Positions 35,714 through 48,270 of a stretch of 64,000 nt of DNA are shown here, piece after piece. The stretch's first letter is position 1. Each line of letters begins with the position of its first letter. The notes beneath the pieces were generated by a model that searched no databases, was not told where the DNA came from, and saw only the letters and a program-made list of their open reading frames with translations. Origin of the DNA: Cokeromyces recurvatus (taxonomy: Eukaryota > Mucoromycota > Mucoromycetes > Mucorales > Mucoraceae); contig NW_026251389.1 of the NCBI RefSeq assembly GCF_025118155.1, forward strand, positions 1,116,001 through 1,180,000. Direction: 5' to 3'. The translations under genes and the position numbers were made by a program.

Positions 35714-37384
35714 ATGAGTCTTTTTGTAACTGTAAAAGGAAGTCAATTTTATCGAAACGGGGAACGTTATATGATAAAAGGAGCCAACTATTGGCAAGGT
35801 ATGAATTTAGCAGCCCCCACAAGAGAGCTTGGAGGGGATCGAACCCGACTTTTAATAGAACTGGATCAATTACAAAAAATGGGAGTCAATAATTTACGTA
35901 TCATGGCTTCCTCTGAGGGACCTGACGAGGAACCTTATCGGATGAGACCAAGTTTACAACCTTCTATAGGCCATTATAATGAACATTTGTTTGAAGCCTT
36001 GGATTATTTGTTGGATGAAATGTCGAAAAGGGGGATGACTGCAGTTAGTAAAGTGAGCCATAGCGACACACATAGTATCTCTCTTCTAATTAATATACAT
36101 ATACATATACATATATATTCATATATATACGTATAAATATATATATACATACATATATATAAAACGGTATCTTCATCATAGTGACTTTAAGTAATTTCTG
36201 GCATTGGAGTGGAGGGTAATGATACGATTTATTATTAGATAGAATCAAATCTAATATTAGCATTTCATTTGTGGTAAGATAGGTTTTCACAATATATTGC
36301 ATGGATTACTAAAGAAACGATTCCATACCCTGTAACAAGAGATAAATGGGATACATTTACAGAGTTTACAAAAAGATTTTACAATGATCCTACTATAAGA
36401 CAACAGGTGAATCAGCTTTATAAAAATCATATTCGAGTAGTTCAAACAAGACGAAATACAATAAATGGAAAACTTTATAATGAAGATCCTGTCATTATGA
36501 GTAAGTCATCATGATAGAATAAACTCTTATTTTAGTTTATTTCGCCTCTCTCTCTCTCCTTATACACACACACACATTTATATAGGTTGGCAGATTGCTA
36601 ATGAACCTCAATTGGCTCCTAAGGATTGGTTTGAAGAAATTGCTTGCTTTATAAAACAAAAGTCACCATATCAATTAGTATCAAGTGGAATAGAAAGTAA
36701 AGTTGATAGAGTTGATTTTATGAATGCTCATGAATCAAACTATATTGATTATTGTACCTGTCATTGTTGGGTAGAAAAGTGAGTATATGTATGTGTATAT
36801 ACATGTTATGTATGTGTATATACATGTTATGTATATTTTATTAATTGAATTTTTACTTTTTTTTTAGTTGGGGTATATATGACCCAAGTGATGTAAACTC
36901 TAAAAAAAAAAGTTTATCATTTGCTATCAATTATATAAAGGAGTATATCATGAGTCGATATGAATGGAGTTTAGCATTAGTAGTAAAGAAACCAATTGTT
37001 TTAGAAGAATTTGGAATGGCGAGGGATGCGTGGCGTAAACCTTTAGATAGTGAATATAAATATGACCCTTCAACACCTACAAGTCATAAGGATATATTCT
37101 TTAAAGAGGGAGTCTATGAAACGATTGAAAAGTTGTCTAATTGTTATGGAGGATCCAATTTTTGGGCATATGGAGGCATAGGAAGATCAACAGATAAGCC
37201 AAATTCAAATGGCATGGTTTGGTTAGGTGGTAAAGAGTCTCTATTTCTTTCTCTTTTTTTCTATTATATATCAATATATACTTTATTTTATTTAGATCCA
37301 CCTCATGAGCCTAAAGGATGGTATAGTGTCTATGATACAGATACAACTGTAGATATCATTAAACAACATTTTATGAATCTATAA
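35714..37384 (+). CDS. Glycoside hydrolase family 5, endo-1,4-beta-mannanase-like
   Basis: Six exons join in phase: 35714-36047, 36182-36215, 36283-36500, 36586-36778, 36868-37229 and 37296-37384, for 409 residues. The pattern is GH5 subfamily 7: FYRNGERYMIKGANYWQG near the start, the WHWSGG loop, the acid/base Glu in WQIANEPQ, and the nucleophile Glu in IVLEEFGMARD. Active-site aromatics such as NFWAYGG are present. It should cut beta-mannan chains. The chosen ATG (MSLFVTVKGSQ) gives no signal peptide; secreted relatives have one, and a pyrimidine-rich stretch ending in AG overlaps this ATG, so an upstream leader exon may exist but was not found. Confidence 0.85.
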
Positions 37385-37917
37385 ATATATTACGAAGGGA
37401 GTATATCTATTATGGACAACATTATATAATAAGGAGGAAAAAAAAAAAGTAGAAATAAAAAGAGTGAGGAGATAAACTGACTGTGTGTAATTTATTATTA
37501 GGAGCTTATTATATACAATAATAATAAACCCGATATTAAAACCGTTCATATTTTATACACAAAGTTTTTATTTGGGGGAGGGGAAAGAGAGAGAGAGAGG
37601 CAGAGAGAGAAGCAGAGAGAGAGAGGCGGAGAAAGAGGCAGAGAGAATGAAACATACACACACACACACATAAAAAGGAGAAGAACAGTAAAGCGATTTT
37701 TTTTTTCTTTTAATTATATAATAAAATTTGAGATTTCAGATAATATTAAAAGAGGAAAAAAAAAATTCCCCTATAATGTCGATCCCACCACATAAATAAC
37801 AAAGTTATGCTCAACTAATAAAATAATATTTTTAGATATAATAATACAACATTCCTTTCCCTTTCCCTTTCCTTTTTTTTTCCTAAATAAACAAAACAAA
37901 ACAAAAACAAAAAGAAT
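37385..37917. repeat. Spacer with GA-rich microsatellite
   Basis: A G/A-rich stretch of imperfect GAGA repeats (about 37573-37650) and a CA repeat precede the kinase promoter, which ends in CTTTCC-rich and ACAAAA-rich sequence. No gene seen. Confidence 0.5.
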
Positions 37918-39140
37918 ATGTTTAATAGTAATAATATATCTATTCAACTTCAAAATTATCATATATCAACAGCTATGGATAAAGTAGCCAGTCATAATGA
38001 AACTATTGCTATTCATCCTTTAGCTATGAATGATAAATCTATCAATAGGGCATCATTATTTTCTTCTACAAATACGATTAAAAAGGAAGAAGAATTAACG
38101 GTATCAGCAAGATCACTTATGCATCATGATTTGAACCCAGAATTTAACAAGAAATATATCCTTGGTCAAGAACTTGGAACAGGAGGATATGGATTTGTTG
38201 TGTCTGCCTATGAACGAGAGACAGGGATTGAACGAGCTGTTAAATTTATTATTCGTCATAAAGTACCTTCAAGTGCTTGGGTGAATGATCCTCAAGAAGA
38301 TGGTTTAGTTCCAATGGAAATTTATTGTCTAAAGCATATTCAACATACAAATATTATTCACTATTTGGATTCTTATAAAGATGACGTCTATTTCTATTTA
38401 GTAATGGAGATACATGGTACACAATGGACAACAAGTACACCCCAATTATTAACACATGATTCACAAACAGATGAAGATGAAGATGAAGATGAGATAGAGA
38501 CACCTACGACCACTCTTCATCGACCTTTTGTACGTCGTACTTCATATGATTTATTTGAATGTATTGAACGTCATAAGAAGTTTAACGAAACACTTGCAAA
38601 ACACATCTTTAAACAAGTTGTAGAATGTGTCGCTTATCTAGACGCTATCGGTATTTGTCATAGAGATATCAAAGATGAAAACATAGTCATTGATAACGAA
38701 TACAAGGTAAAAACCAAAGATGATTAGTTTAGAACAATATGAATTGATTTAATCTTTTTTTCTTGATTTGACAGGTAAAATTAATTGATTTTGGTTCTGC
38801 GGTCATTTTACCTCGCAGTAAGAGATCACAAAATAGAAAAGTATTTACAAAATTCTATGGTACCATCTCTTTTGCTTCACCTGAAATCTTAATGTCTAAA
38901 CCTTATTATGCTGAACCTGCCGAGATTTGGTCCCTTGGTGTCTTATTATTTACATTATTATTTGGTGAGGTTCCCTTTTCAGATTCTAAATCTGCTTGTA
39001 AAGGACGTATTCTATTTCCTGATATTGCTGTTTCTCAAAAAGCAAGACATTTAATAAGTTCTTTATTGATAAAGAATCCAGCTCAACGACCAGATATTCA
39101 TGAAGTATTATCACATCCATGGCTTGTCACTTTAGATTAA
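37918..39140 (+). CDS. Serine/threonine protein kinase, PASK/Pim-like
   Basis: Two exons, 37918-38706 and 38775-39140, join in phase for 384 residues; an inner ATG at 37978 is an alternative start. The kinase domain starts near residue 80. Visible: Gly-rich loop LGTGGYGFVVSA, catalytic Lys in RAVKFI, HRDIKDENIVID with the catalytic Asp, DFGSA, and FASPEIL (usual APE as SPE). A DEDEDEDE acidic insert followed by a basic stretch lies between lobes (about residues 183-205). The RDIKDEN and DFGSA motifs resemble PAS-kinase and Pim kinases, but no PAS domain is seen. It should be active; its substrate is unknown. Confidence 0.85.
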
Positions 39141-39576
39141 TTTAGTGAGATGACGTTCTTTTTATCTATCTCTCTTTTTTTATATATCTAATTTTGCTTA
39201 ATACAATTAATGCTATACATGTAAAAAGAAAAAAAAATAAAAAAAAAAGCACAAAACAAAAAAGAACACATGCTATTATTACTATTACAACTATTACCTA
39301 TACATAATAATTTACCCCTCCCACTTACCCCTTTATATATTTACATAATTGGGCATTTTATTATCCTATCTTATTATTCTAGTTTGGCATGCCAAAAAAA
39401 GAAATAAAAAATAAAATAGAATATATTATATTAATTTATATTATTAGAAAATGTACTCACACTAGTCTAAAATAAACTACAGCTATATAATAATAGTAAA
39501 ATAAGTAAGTGAATAAATAAATGAATGAATGATGACTCTATTCTTATCTTCTGTGTATAGATGATGTATATGTAAA

Positions 39577-39639
<63 letters not shown>

Positions 39640-40014
39640 TCTAAAATAAAGTACAACACAGATATGATAAGCTCTATGTCATTACATGCAATCAAGTTAT
39701 CAAAAAAAAAAAAAAAAATCAATAAACGGCGTTTTAACTAATATTTGGAATATTATTATTATTGTTATAAAAGGTATTAATTTACAAAATATACATACAA
39801 AAAAGAAATGCTAAATAAACAAAGAAAAAAGGGCATAGAAGAGCGTGAAATATCTATACATGAGAAGAAGAAGGAGGAGGAGGAGGAGGAAGGGGATATT
39901 TTTCCTTTTTTTTTCTTTCAAAAGTGAAAAGGGAGTAAAGGCTTTTGTATGTTCCTTTTTTTTTCTTTTCTTTTCTTTTCTTTAAAAAAAAAGGAGGGAT
40001 ATATAGAATTGAAT
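39141..40014. repeat. Spacer with 58-base T run
   Basis: No gene. It contains a T run at 39579-39636, a second A run at 39701-39719, and GGA-rich repeats near 39868-39890. It separates the kinase from the convergent small RVxF gene. Confidence 0.5.
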
Positions 40015-40367
40015 TCAAATACAAATCTCTTGAACATTTGTATTGTTATAAAGATGTGTTGTATTTGCTGCTGTTGTTGGAGTAGTAGAAGCATTACTTT
40101 CTTCTTCATCAGACGACACACTCTCCTTCTCTGCTCTTTCAGCTAACATACGTTCCATATCTCTTTTCCATTGTGATTTCATTGTAAGTAATTCAAGCAT
40201 GTCTTTATAAGTTAACTTTGCTACTTCTTGTGCTGTTCGGTCTAATATATACTATTATTATCCAATCCAATACGCATTATAAACAAATTTAATTTTTTAC
40301 CATAATCTTCATTTGCAAAGGTAGACACAAATTCGACGTTACAAGAGAATTGTACTTTTTTATTCAT
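40015..40367 (-). CDS. Small conserved fungal protein with N-terminal RVxF-type motif
   Basis: Two exons, 40367-40301 and 40241-40015, join in phase to give 97 residues. It starts MNKKVQFSCNVEFVSTFANE, joined at the splice to DYDRTAQEVAKLTYKDMLEL. The KKVQF stretch matches the docking motif for protein phosphatase 1 catalytic subunits ([RK]VxF), and a charged helix then an acidic Ser/Glu patch (SSDEEES) and Thr/Asn-rich tail follow. I do not know a named family, but the YDRT pattern looks conserved in fungi. PP1 binding is inference only. Confidence 0.6.
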
Positions 40368-42149
40368 ATTAAAGAAAACCAAGAGAGAAAAGTAAATTAT
40401 GATGGTAATAAACAAAAAAAAAGAGAGAGAGAGAGAGAGAGGTTTTATTAAATAAACAGAATAATATACATTTATATGTACTCAACTACTCTCGTATTCC
40501 TTTCTTTCTATTTATATATTTATTTTAGGTGATTCCGCGGAAAAAAAAACTATTTTTTTTTTCTTTATTCTAAAATTGGAAAACCTCGTTTTTTTTTGTG
40601 TAATAAGGATCTAATAACTTACCGCGTTATATTACTTCACCACTATAGACACACTCATGTGTTCCACTGGAAAAAAAAAATATTTATCTTATTTTTGGTA
40701 ACTTTAACTTAATGAATAAAAATTCCTTGTTCAACTACTAGGACAACATGATAAAACACATAATATAAAAGTAAAACCTGTAAATAAAATAATATTATTA
40801 ATAAAAGACAATAGTTTGTTATGATAGGAAAATGGGAAGATTCTGAAGTCCCATGAGACCTTGTATAACAAGCTTAGTATTATTATTGTGTGCTTTCTAT
40901 ATTGAATTGTAATAAAAAAGCTTATTGACTTTTAAAAAAAAATATATATTTATTTAATTATGATAATTTCGTTTATTCTATTTTTGACAAAATAATCCTA
41001 TATATGATATCCCTTTTATTTTATTTTATTTTATTTATTTTATTTATTTTTTATATATTTATATATTTATATTTATACACTATGTAGTGGACATAGAAAA
41101 AATAATAAATGTAATACGCATAATAGTAACTTTATCTTTTGTCACGGTACTATTGATAATAAAGGTCCTGTCAATTTATATTATTTCTTTACGAGCCGAG
41201 GTATCCTTTTTTTTTTTTACTTTGATTATATACATGTAGTTTACCAAATAACAAGATTTATCCTTCCCCCCTTTTTTTTTTCTAAGTGTAAGATTTAAAC
41301 TATTTTTTTTTTTTTTGTTCGAATATCATCCAATACATGTATTTTTGTTTTAAGCTTATAGAACATTTTTATACCCCTTCGTTCCCTCAATATCCCTTGA
41401 CATTTTAATTCGGGAATAGTTTAAATTACTAATCATGATATGATTGAAAGGAATTTCATGGTAGATATTGCATTCATTTAGTATATCCTTTTTTATGCCT
41501 TCTACAATAATGTGATTATGATATATTATACAAGAATAACCTCTTTCTCTTATTCTTTTTTTCTCTTTTTTTTTTCTTTTTTCTCTTTTTTCTCTCTTTC
41601 TTTATATGCTAGCATTTAATTAAATACGAATGCTGCAGGAGAATAGAATTGCCCATATTTGTGAGAACAATGCAAACTATAATATAACTTGGTTGATATA
41701 CAAATAGACATGTAGCGTGACTTTTTTTTTCTTTTCCTTCAAAAATACATGTATATGTATATAGTAGCTTTGACTTATTATATAATCCTTCATGCTCAAA
41801 AGTTGTATATGTAATCCTATTATTTCATCCTTTTTTTTTATCATTTCTTCTAGAAATAAAAGTTGGCTCATAAAACTTTAATTTTAAAAAAAGAAACAAT
41901 CCAGAAATTCCTAAGGTGTATCATATCTTCTATTATGGTAGTTGTATTATATAGGCTATTACGTAAGAATAACACACATTATATCATGACTGTTGCTATT
42001 ACTACTACTAAGATCAAACATATCTATTACTTTACAACAACAAAGAAAAAAAAAACCCCTTCCCCCAGTACTGTGTATACGTTATATCTATCCTTAATAC
42101 AGTAGTATTGTGAGGTTTCCATTAAAATATATCATATACTTTCTACTTT

Positions 42150-42199
<50 letters not shown>

Positions 42200-42572
42200 C
42201 ATGGACATAGACTACGTTATTTACGTTGACTGCTAATTATTGTTATACGACATTAACTTGTTTTCATATATATATATATATATATATCATGCTAAATTAT
42301 ATAAAGTCTGAATCATAAGACGACCTTCATGACAAAGAAGTTACCTTTTGACTTTACTACTTCTACTACTACTACTACTATTCAGCTGAGTCTAAAGTCA
42401 TTTATGCAGCTCCATATAGTTTTTACACTTCAAATTCAGAAAAAAAAAATTAGTTATTGAAGGATTAAACCTTGGGTTCAGACTTCTTACCTATAAAAAT
42501 TTAAATCTCTAAAGGAGAAACCGTGTTTGATATGGCGATATTAAACAAATAATAATAATAATAATAGTATGT
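40368..42572. repeat. Gene-poor AT-rich region with T tracts
   Basis: No coding potential supported in 2.2 kb. It has TTTTA repeats (about 41017-41050), a 43-base T run at 42153-42195, and a (TA)n array at 42268-42287. Short frames are low complexity. Confidence 0.45.
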
Positions 42573-43330
42573 CTAATTCGAACTTTGCTGAAATATAGCA
42601 GAGCGATCATTTCCATAAAGTACAGCTTTTAAAATTTGATACATATTTTTAGAAGCATTCTTGTCACGCTGCCATAACATCCCACAACCTTGGCAAGCAA
42701 GGACACTATGAAGATTGACAATAGCTTCTGTAAAAAAAAAGAAGAAATTTCTTGACATGAGTGGCACAGCTATGTTAACAAATATTTAAGCACAGTTATA
42801 GATAAAAAAATGATTACCGTATAACCTTTGATGTTCGAAATTCATCCACCCATGCAAGTAATAAATCTCCATCCTTTTGCCATTTCTTTAGCTGTCGATA
42901 GAGAATCCTAGTTACACCGGTACGATACGTCTTTATTTTTGATTATTCCTTCCTCAAACATTTCCATTACCAAAAGAGATGAGTGGTAGTTTCCTTTTGT
43001 CATAAGAAAAAGGGGCTCTTTCTTCCAATAATTTTTTTAGCTTTGCTATATAAATAAAATGGCTATTTAATATTATTTCTTTCCAGTGTTCCATCAATAG
43101 TTTGTACCTTGGATTAGATCGCAGGAGGCATTTTCGTATTTCTTCTTTTCGACTTGTTATATTTCCTTCCACCATTCACCAAAATGTTTACCAATTCTTC
43201 TCTCGCCCTTTGGAAGCCTTGATATAAATTAAATCAGCATTTAGCCGTTGAAGATCGGTTAAACTCAAGTATGTCATTAAGGTGTAACAGGATATAAGTA
43301 ACGTATTGAAAATATTTTGAAATCGTAGCT

Positions 43331-43376
<46 letters not shown>

Positions 43377-43663
43377 TGTTGGGGAGAACATCGTTTAGTC
43401 ATTTTTTGGTTCTCTTTCTTCACATGTCTGATAGACCCCTGTGTAGGTATAGCACTTTTTTTTTTGTAGAGCATCTTCTAATTTTGATGCGAGTTCTTCG
43501 CCATCACCGTAAGCGGCAGCAAATACTCTGTCCTCGATTTGGGGTCTATTGCATACAGAGAAGCATCACTTAACTCTTCTTTTGTCATTACATAACCCAA
43601 GAGTGAGAACATCAATATCTTGTTCAGAATAACGGGAATATTTCAGTATCATTCGTCTCGGTA

Positions 43664-43665
<2 letters not shown>
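42573..43665 (-). pseudogene. Decayed Fanzor/TnpB-like RNA-guided nuclease gene
   Basis: Read on the minus strand, pieces in different frames follow the order of Fanzor proteins: RuvC-I-like YAIDPKSR, then FAAAYGDGEE one base out of frame; RYKLLMEHWKEII; APFSYDKRKLPLISFGNGN; GVTRILYRQLKKW; VDEFRTSKV; and, after a probable intron, a zinc ribbon (CHSC and CQGC) with RuvC-III-like WQRDKNASKNM. The catalytic Asp, Glu and Asp are all still readable, but frameshifts (including at a T9 run between CHSC and CQGC), stops and a 40-base T run break the frame. The N-terminus is missing. Thus it is inactive. No guide-RNA end or flank was recognised. Confidence 0.72.
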
Positions 43666-43707
<42 letters not shown>

Positions 43708-45534
43708 AAATATGTATATTAAAATATATTTTTTCTTTTGTAATGAAAAACGTTAATACAACGACCATGCATGTAGAATACATCTTTCTAAGAAAAGTCA
43801 TGCAAGAGAATATAACTTTTGATATGACTCAATGTATCAACATATTCTATTTTATTATTGAGGTATAGTTATCTCTTACAATATAGAATCATAGTTGTCC
43901 TATTTTAGCCTTATCTCTCTCTCTCTCTCTATGCGTTATATTGAATTAAATTACATTTATTACTTTAATGTACAAATATCTAAAAGAAAATTATAACAAA
44001 AGACATCGGTTTGATAGTATTTGTTTATACATTGTACAATGAAATGTCTTACCATAAAAGCATCTAATTATTAATATGAATAATGGGAATCATTTCTTTA
44101 TATCAATAAAAAGGATATTATGGAAAATTTATTTGTCTTGTTCTCCAAATATAACTAGATCCATACGTCAAATATTACCAGTGAGTTGTAGTTAAAGAAA
44201 AAATAAAAGATTTCAAAGCATAACTATTCTAAGAGAGTGATGCCATTGATGTATTGGAACCTGCTCTTACTTTATATAATATCATAACTACCAATTCTAA
44301 TGACAATAAGACGCTATTTATAATGATACAAAGACGAATCCAATTATTTATTTATTTGTTTTGTTTATTTTTTGGCAAATTCAGTGTTTATTAGATCTAC
44401 AGTTTTACCATTGCAGTCATAAGTACAAACTTTATAAACAACTTTATCACTGATGGAGAGAGAAAGGGAGAGAGTTTTCACCTTTCATTTTGGATGATTC
44501 TTTATAGACTAAACCATTTCTAAATTAGAAGAGTAAACTTATAAAGTAGTCTATTTATTTTATAATATTCGACCATTTTATAAATTAAGCTGATGAGTTG
44601 TCCCTAGATTGCCTTTTTTTTTTCTTTTTATTATAACATCTTTTTTATTGTTGAATATAAATAGATCTGGATCAAAATCATGGGAGATTGAAACTAACAA
44701 ACAATAGAAAGTTAGTGAAAAATAATAAACACAAACGCATATATATGTAAATATATATATATATATAAACAAAAAGAAGAAGGGCCTTTTTTTTTTTCTT
44801 GCTATTAAACGGGTGAACATTGTTTTCAGTAAGGAGGAAATTTAAGGAAGAGTTATAGCCATTGTTATATTGTATATCAAACTTCGTTATAATAAACGCT
44901 AGTTAAGGTAGAATATCCAATGTATAAATTGAAATTATAAGTAAAGGAATCAGTTATATATATATATATAAAAGAAAGTAAGAAACAGGTCTCCTTAACA
45001 TTCTTTATTAAAAAATGATTGACCTTATTTATATCTAGAAATGTATGTGTATACACATATTTATAGAAGTGACTATCCAATTAAGGCAAGACAGTACAAG
45101 TAGTGTCTATTGTACAACCTATTATAAGCAACTATTATTGACTAATATTATCACTGCATATCTACAGAAGATTACTATGTTGTATAAAAAATTGCTGTAA
45201 TCTAATTTGTTATAAAAAGTAACGCGACTAAACATGACGATTAAGAAGATGCTATTTTGTTCTTGATACAAGAATAAATAGACTTTATATGGACATAATA
45301 GACAGAATTACTATTATAGAGATGACAGTTACAACCATGACAGCACCCTTGTTTTAGTGTTGCACAATTAATATAATTCACCTAAATTAATAAGCAGTCT
45401 CAAAGACTTTGAAAAATATTATGTATTTAATACTAATACATACTGAATTGCTTTATCTCTGTTGCAGAATCAAATTGTTTATTGGACACAAAATGAAAAC
45501 GCTTCGGATGTTGAATATGAATATGTATATGAAT

Positions 45535-45585
<51 letters not shown>

Positions 45586-45732
45586 TTTGCTTTATAACAA
45601 TATAATAGTCGATCTTTTTTTTTTTTTTTCTTTTCCTTTTCCCTTTCCTTTTATCTACTTTAACTAGCTTTAATTTACTTTGTTATTTTACATATAAATC
45701 AGAAAGAGCAAAATAATAATAATAACTGGAAA
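43666..45732. repeat. Gene-free region flanking the pseudogene
   Basis: No gene supported. It has a T run next to the pseudogene (43669-43700), a CT repeat near 43915-43931, TA arrays near 44750-44765 and 44955-44970, and a 45-base T run at 45540-45584 upstream of the JmjC gene. The right 100 bases are the likely JmjC promoter. Confidence 0.45.
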
Positions 45733-47863
45733 ATGCCGAAAATTAACCTGTTTGAAAATGAAAATAATTTAAGCTTCCCTTATGTAGCTACTAAAAGAAT
45801 AAATTATTTGGATTACACAAATGAATCTTTACATAATTTTATAAATCAATATTGTATTGAACAAGGAAAGCCCCTGGTCGTATTTAATATGAATAAATCC
45901 ATTCATTGGAATGACAGTCTTTTTACTTTGGATCAACTCAAAGACTACCGTGGTGACATGGGTAAAAAAATAAAATAAAATAAAAAAATAATCTTATTAC
46001 ATAATATATTTATTTATACACTTAAGGATACAAAAAAAAATTGCTTCCATCTAATATTTACTATTTCTCTTTATTATATAATAATAGAGATTGAACTTAA
46101 AACTACTAGTCCAAAAGATAAAACACTAAAGACCCGTTTAGGTGATTTTATTCAATCCATTCAAGAGACCTATAAATTACCTTCTTGTACTTCTAATAGT
46201 ACCATCATTTATAAATCAGTCCCAAAAGTTTACAGTCAAGCTTATGCTAAAGATGTGATTTGTCCTACTGAGTATCGATCTGCTATAGAACAAATCATAC
46301 CTAGTTATCTTTTACCTCATGGTAGTCATGATCTCTTTTCTTCTTTACCAAGTCGTTTTCAAGCTGAACATATTATGTGTTATCTTGGACAAGATAAGAC
46401 GGGTACTCCTCTTCATCGTGATTTATGTGGTACAATGGGTCATAACTTGATGACCATGGCCTCCTCCTCTCCTGATGGTTACGCTGAGTGGTTCATTATA
46501 GAAAATAAATACCGACATGCTTTAGCTGAAGTTCTGAAACCTACCGTCTTTGAAAATAAGCGCACAGATCGTACTGATCGTATATGTAAGACAAATCCCA
46601 GTAAAAGGAAAAGAAAACGATCTAGAGAACAACCATGTGCTTCTTCTAGTACAAGGAGTTCATTTATGGAAAGTGATCGTGCTTGGCTAACTCATTATCT
46701 TATTAAAAAGGCCCAGGCGGTAGTCGTGAACGTGATTGTCCAGAGGCCCGGCGATCTGGTCATCATTCCTAGTCGTGCTTATCATCAAGTAAGGAATGCG
46801 GGGGTCTCGGTCAAGATCGCATGGAATCGAATCACTCCTCAGACTTTAACTTATGCCTTTGAGGATCAATTACCGTTGTATAGAATCATTAACCGTCCCG
46901 AGGTCTATAAATGCAAAGCAATCGTGGCCATTACGTTAAAGAAATGGAACAAGCAACTTGAAAAGTTCATAAAGCATCAGTCCTCTCTCTTTCAGCATAG
47001 TTCATTGATCGAGATCAAACTGTTACTCCACTTACTCTTACATCACCTAATTGAGCCTGAACTCCTCTATCCTGCTGCTACTACTGCTACTACTGCTGCT
47101 ACTGCTGCTACTGCTGCTATTACTGCTTCTGCTGCTGATCTCCCTACTGACCCACCAGAGGATACATTGACGATCGTATGTGATTTTTGTCATGGTGATA
47201 TCTTTCATCGTTATTATCATTGCGAAAGATGTGACGATCATTATGATTTATGTATGGATTGTTATGCCCTTGGTCGTGCTTGTGAACATGTAAATGACAT
47301 GAGAATGAGACAAAGTGCGGATGATATGTATCAATATGTCAAACTCTATCAAGATTTAGTGAAAAATGTAAATACTTTACATCCCGAAACTATCAAAGTT
47401 GGACTAGAAGATGACATACTATCAAAGTAGTGTATTTTATAATGTGATGTTCAAAAGTACTCATACTAATCTATCTATTATAAGATCATCAGATACAGCT
47501 AATAATTTAGCTACGACATGTAGACGTCTAGAGTTACATAGGAGAGATGCTGGTACTCGATATAATTATTTAAAGTGCAGTCATTGTAACAAGTCTGTTC
47601 ATATCTCTACCTTGGGTCAACAAGGTATTAGTCTCTCTTCTATCTTTAGACGTGGTCCCTGTCGTTCATTTAATAATAGTCATTCATCAATGAAAAATGT
47701 ATTTGTATGTAATACATGTACAAATCGATGTCATGAATGTTGGCCATTAGAGAAAAAACTAGGCTCCCTTGAAGACTTTGATTTAGTTTATTATCATCAT
47801 CCTGCACATGATTCTCGTAATCGAGGAGGTTTCATTGATTACACGATTGAAAGGGTAAGCACC

Positions 47864-47908
<45 letters not shown>

Positions 47909-48069
47909 CAAATATTTACATACATATAAAAGGGGAGAAGAGGTAGTCTTAACTTGACTTTTTTTTTTGTTCTATATAGACTTGCGATCAGAGAGTAGCA
48001 GCATCTCAGTTAAAAAAAAGAAAAAAAAAAAAAAAAGAAAAACCAAGCATGTTTAAAATAATAGAATGA
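45733..48069 (+). CDS. JmjC-domain protein with zinc fingers (putative KDM3-like demethylase)
   Basis: Exons 45733-45961, 46088-47367, 47408-47854 and 47980-48069 are proposed, for 681 residues. A JmjC core is seen with the Fe site HxD in TPLHRDLCGTMGHN and a later His in RAYHQVRNAGVSVKIAWN. A basic insert (about 46560-46640) interrupts it. After a Thr/Ala repeat comes a ZZ-like finger (CDFC, CERC, CMDC) and a second Cys-rich part (KCSHC, CNTC, CHEC). The intron 47368-47407 is only 40 bases and may instead be a frameshift or sequencing error; without it the protein ends at 47430. If functional it should be a chromatin demethylase, which is inferred from the fold. Confidence 0.75.
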
Positions 48070-48270
48070 TGTCGATCATTTATTCCATATACCTGTCTTG
48101 TTTTTTTTTGTTCGTTTGTCATCTCCTTTTATCTTTCTTTAAAGTATTAAGCTATTATTGAACATAATACACACATATACATTTATATTATTATTATTAA
48201 AAAAAAACATGCTTTTCTTGTTGTTGTTGCTGTTTCCTTTTTCATTTATTTAAATACACACAACTCATTT

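Noticed and set aside
35831..35850. tRNA B-box-like GGATCGAACCCG
   Set aside because: It lies in GH5 coding sequence, and no matching A box or cloverleaf can be drawn around it.
41677..41871. Short minus-strand frame starting MSQLLFLEEMIKKKDEI
   Set aside because: Too short, no splice partners, and it runs into a T tract; could not be told from chance.
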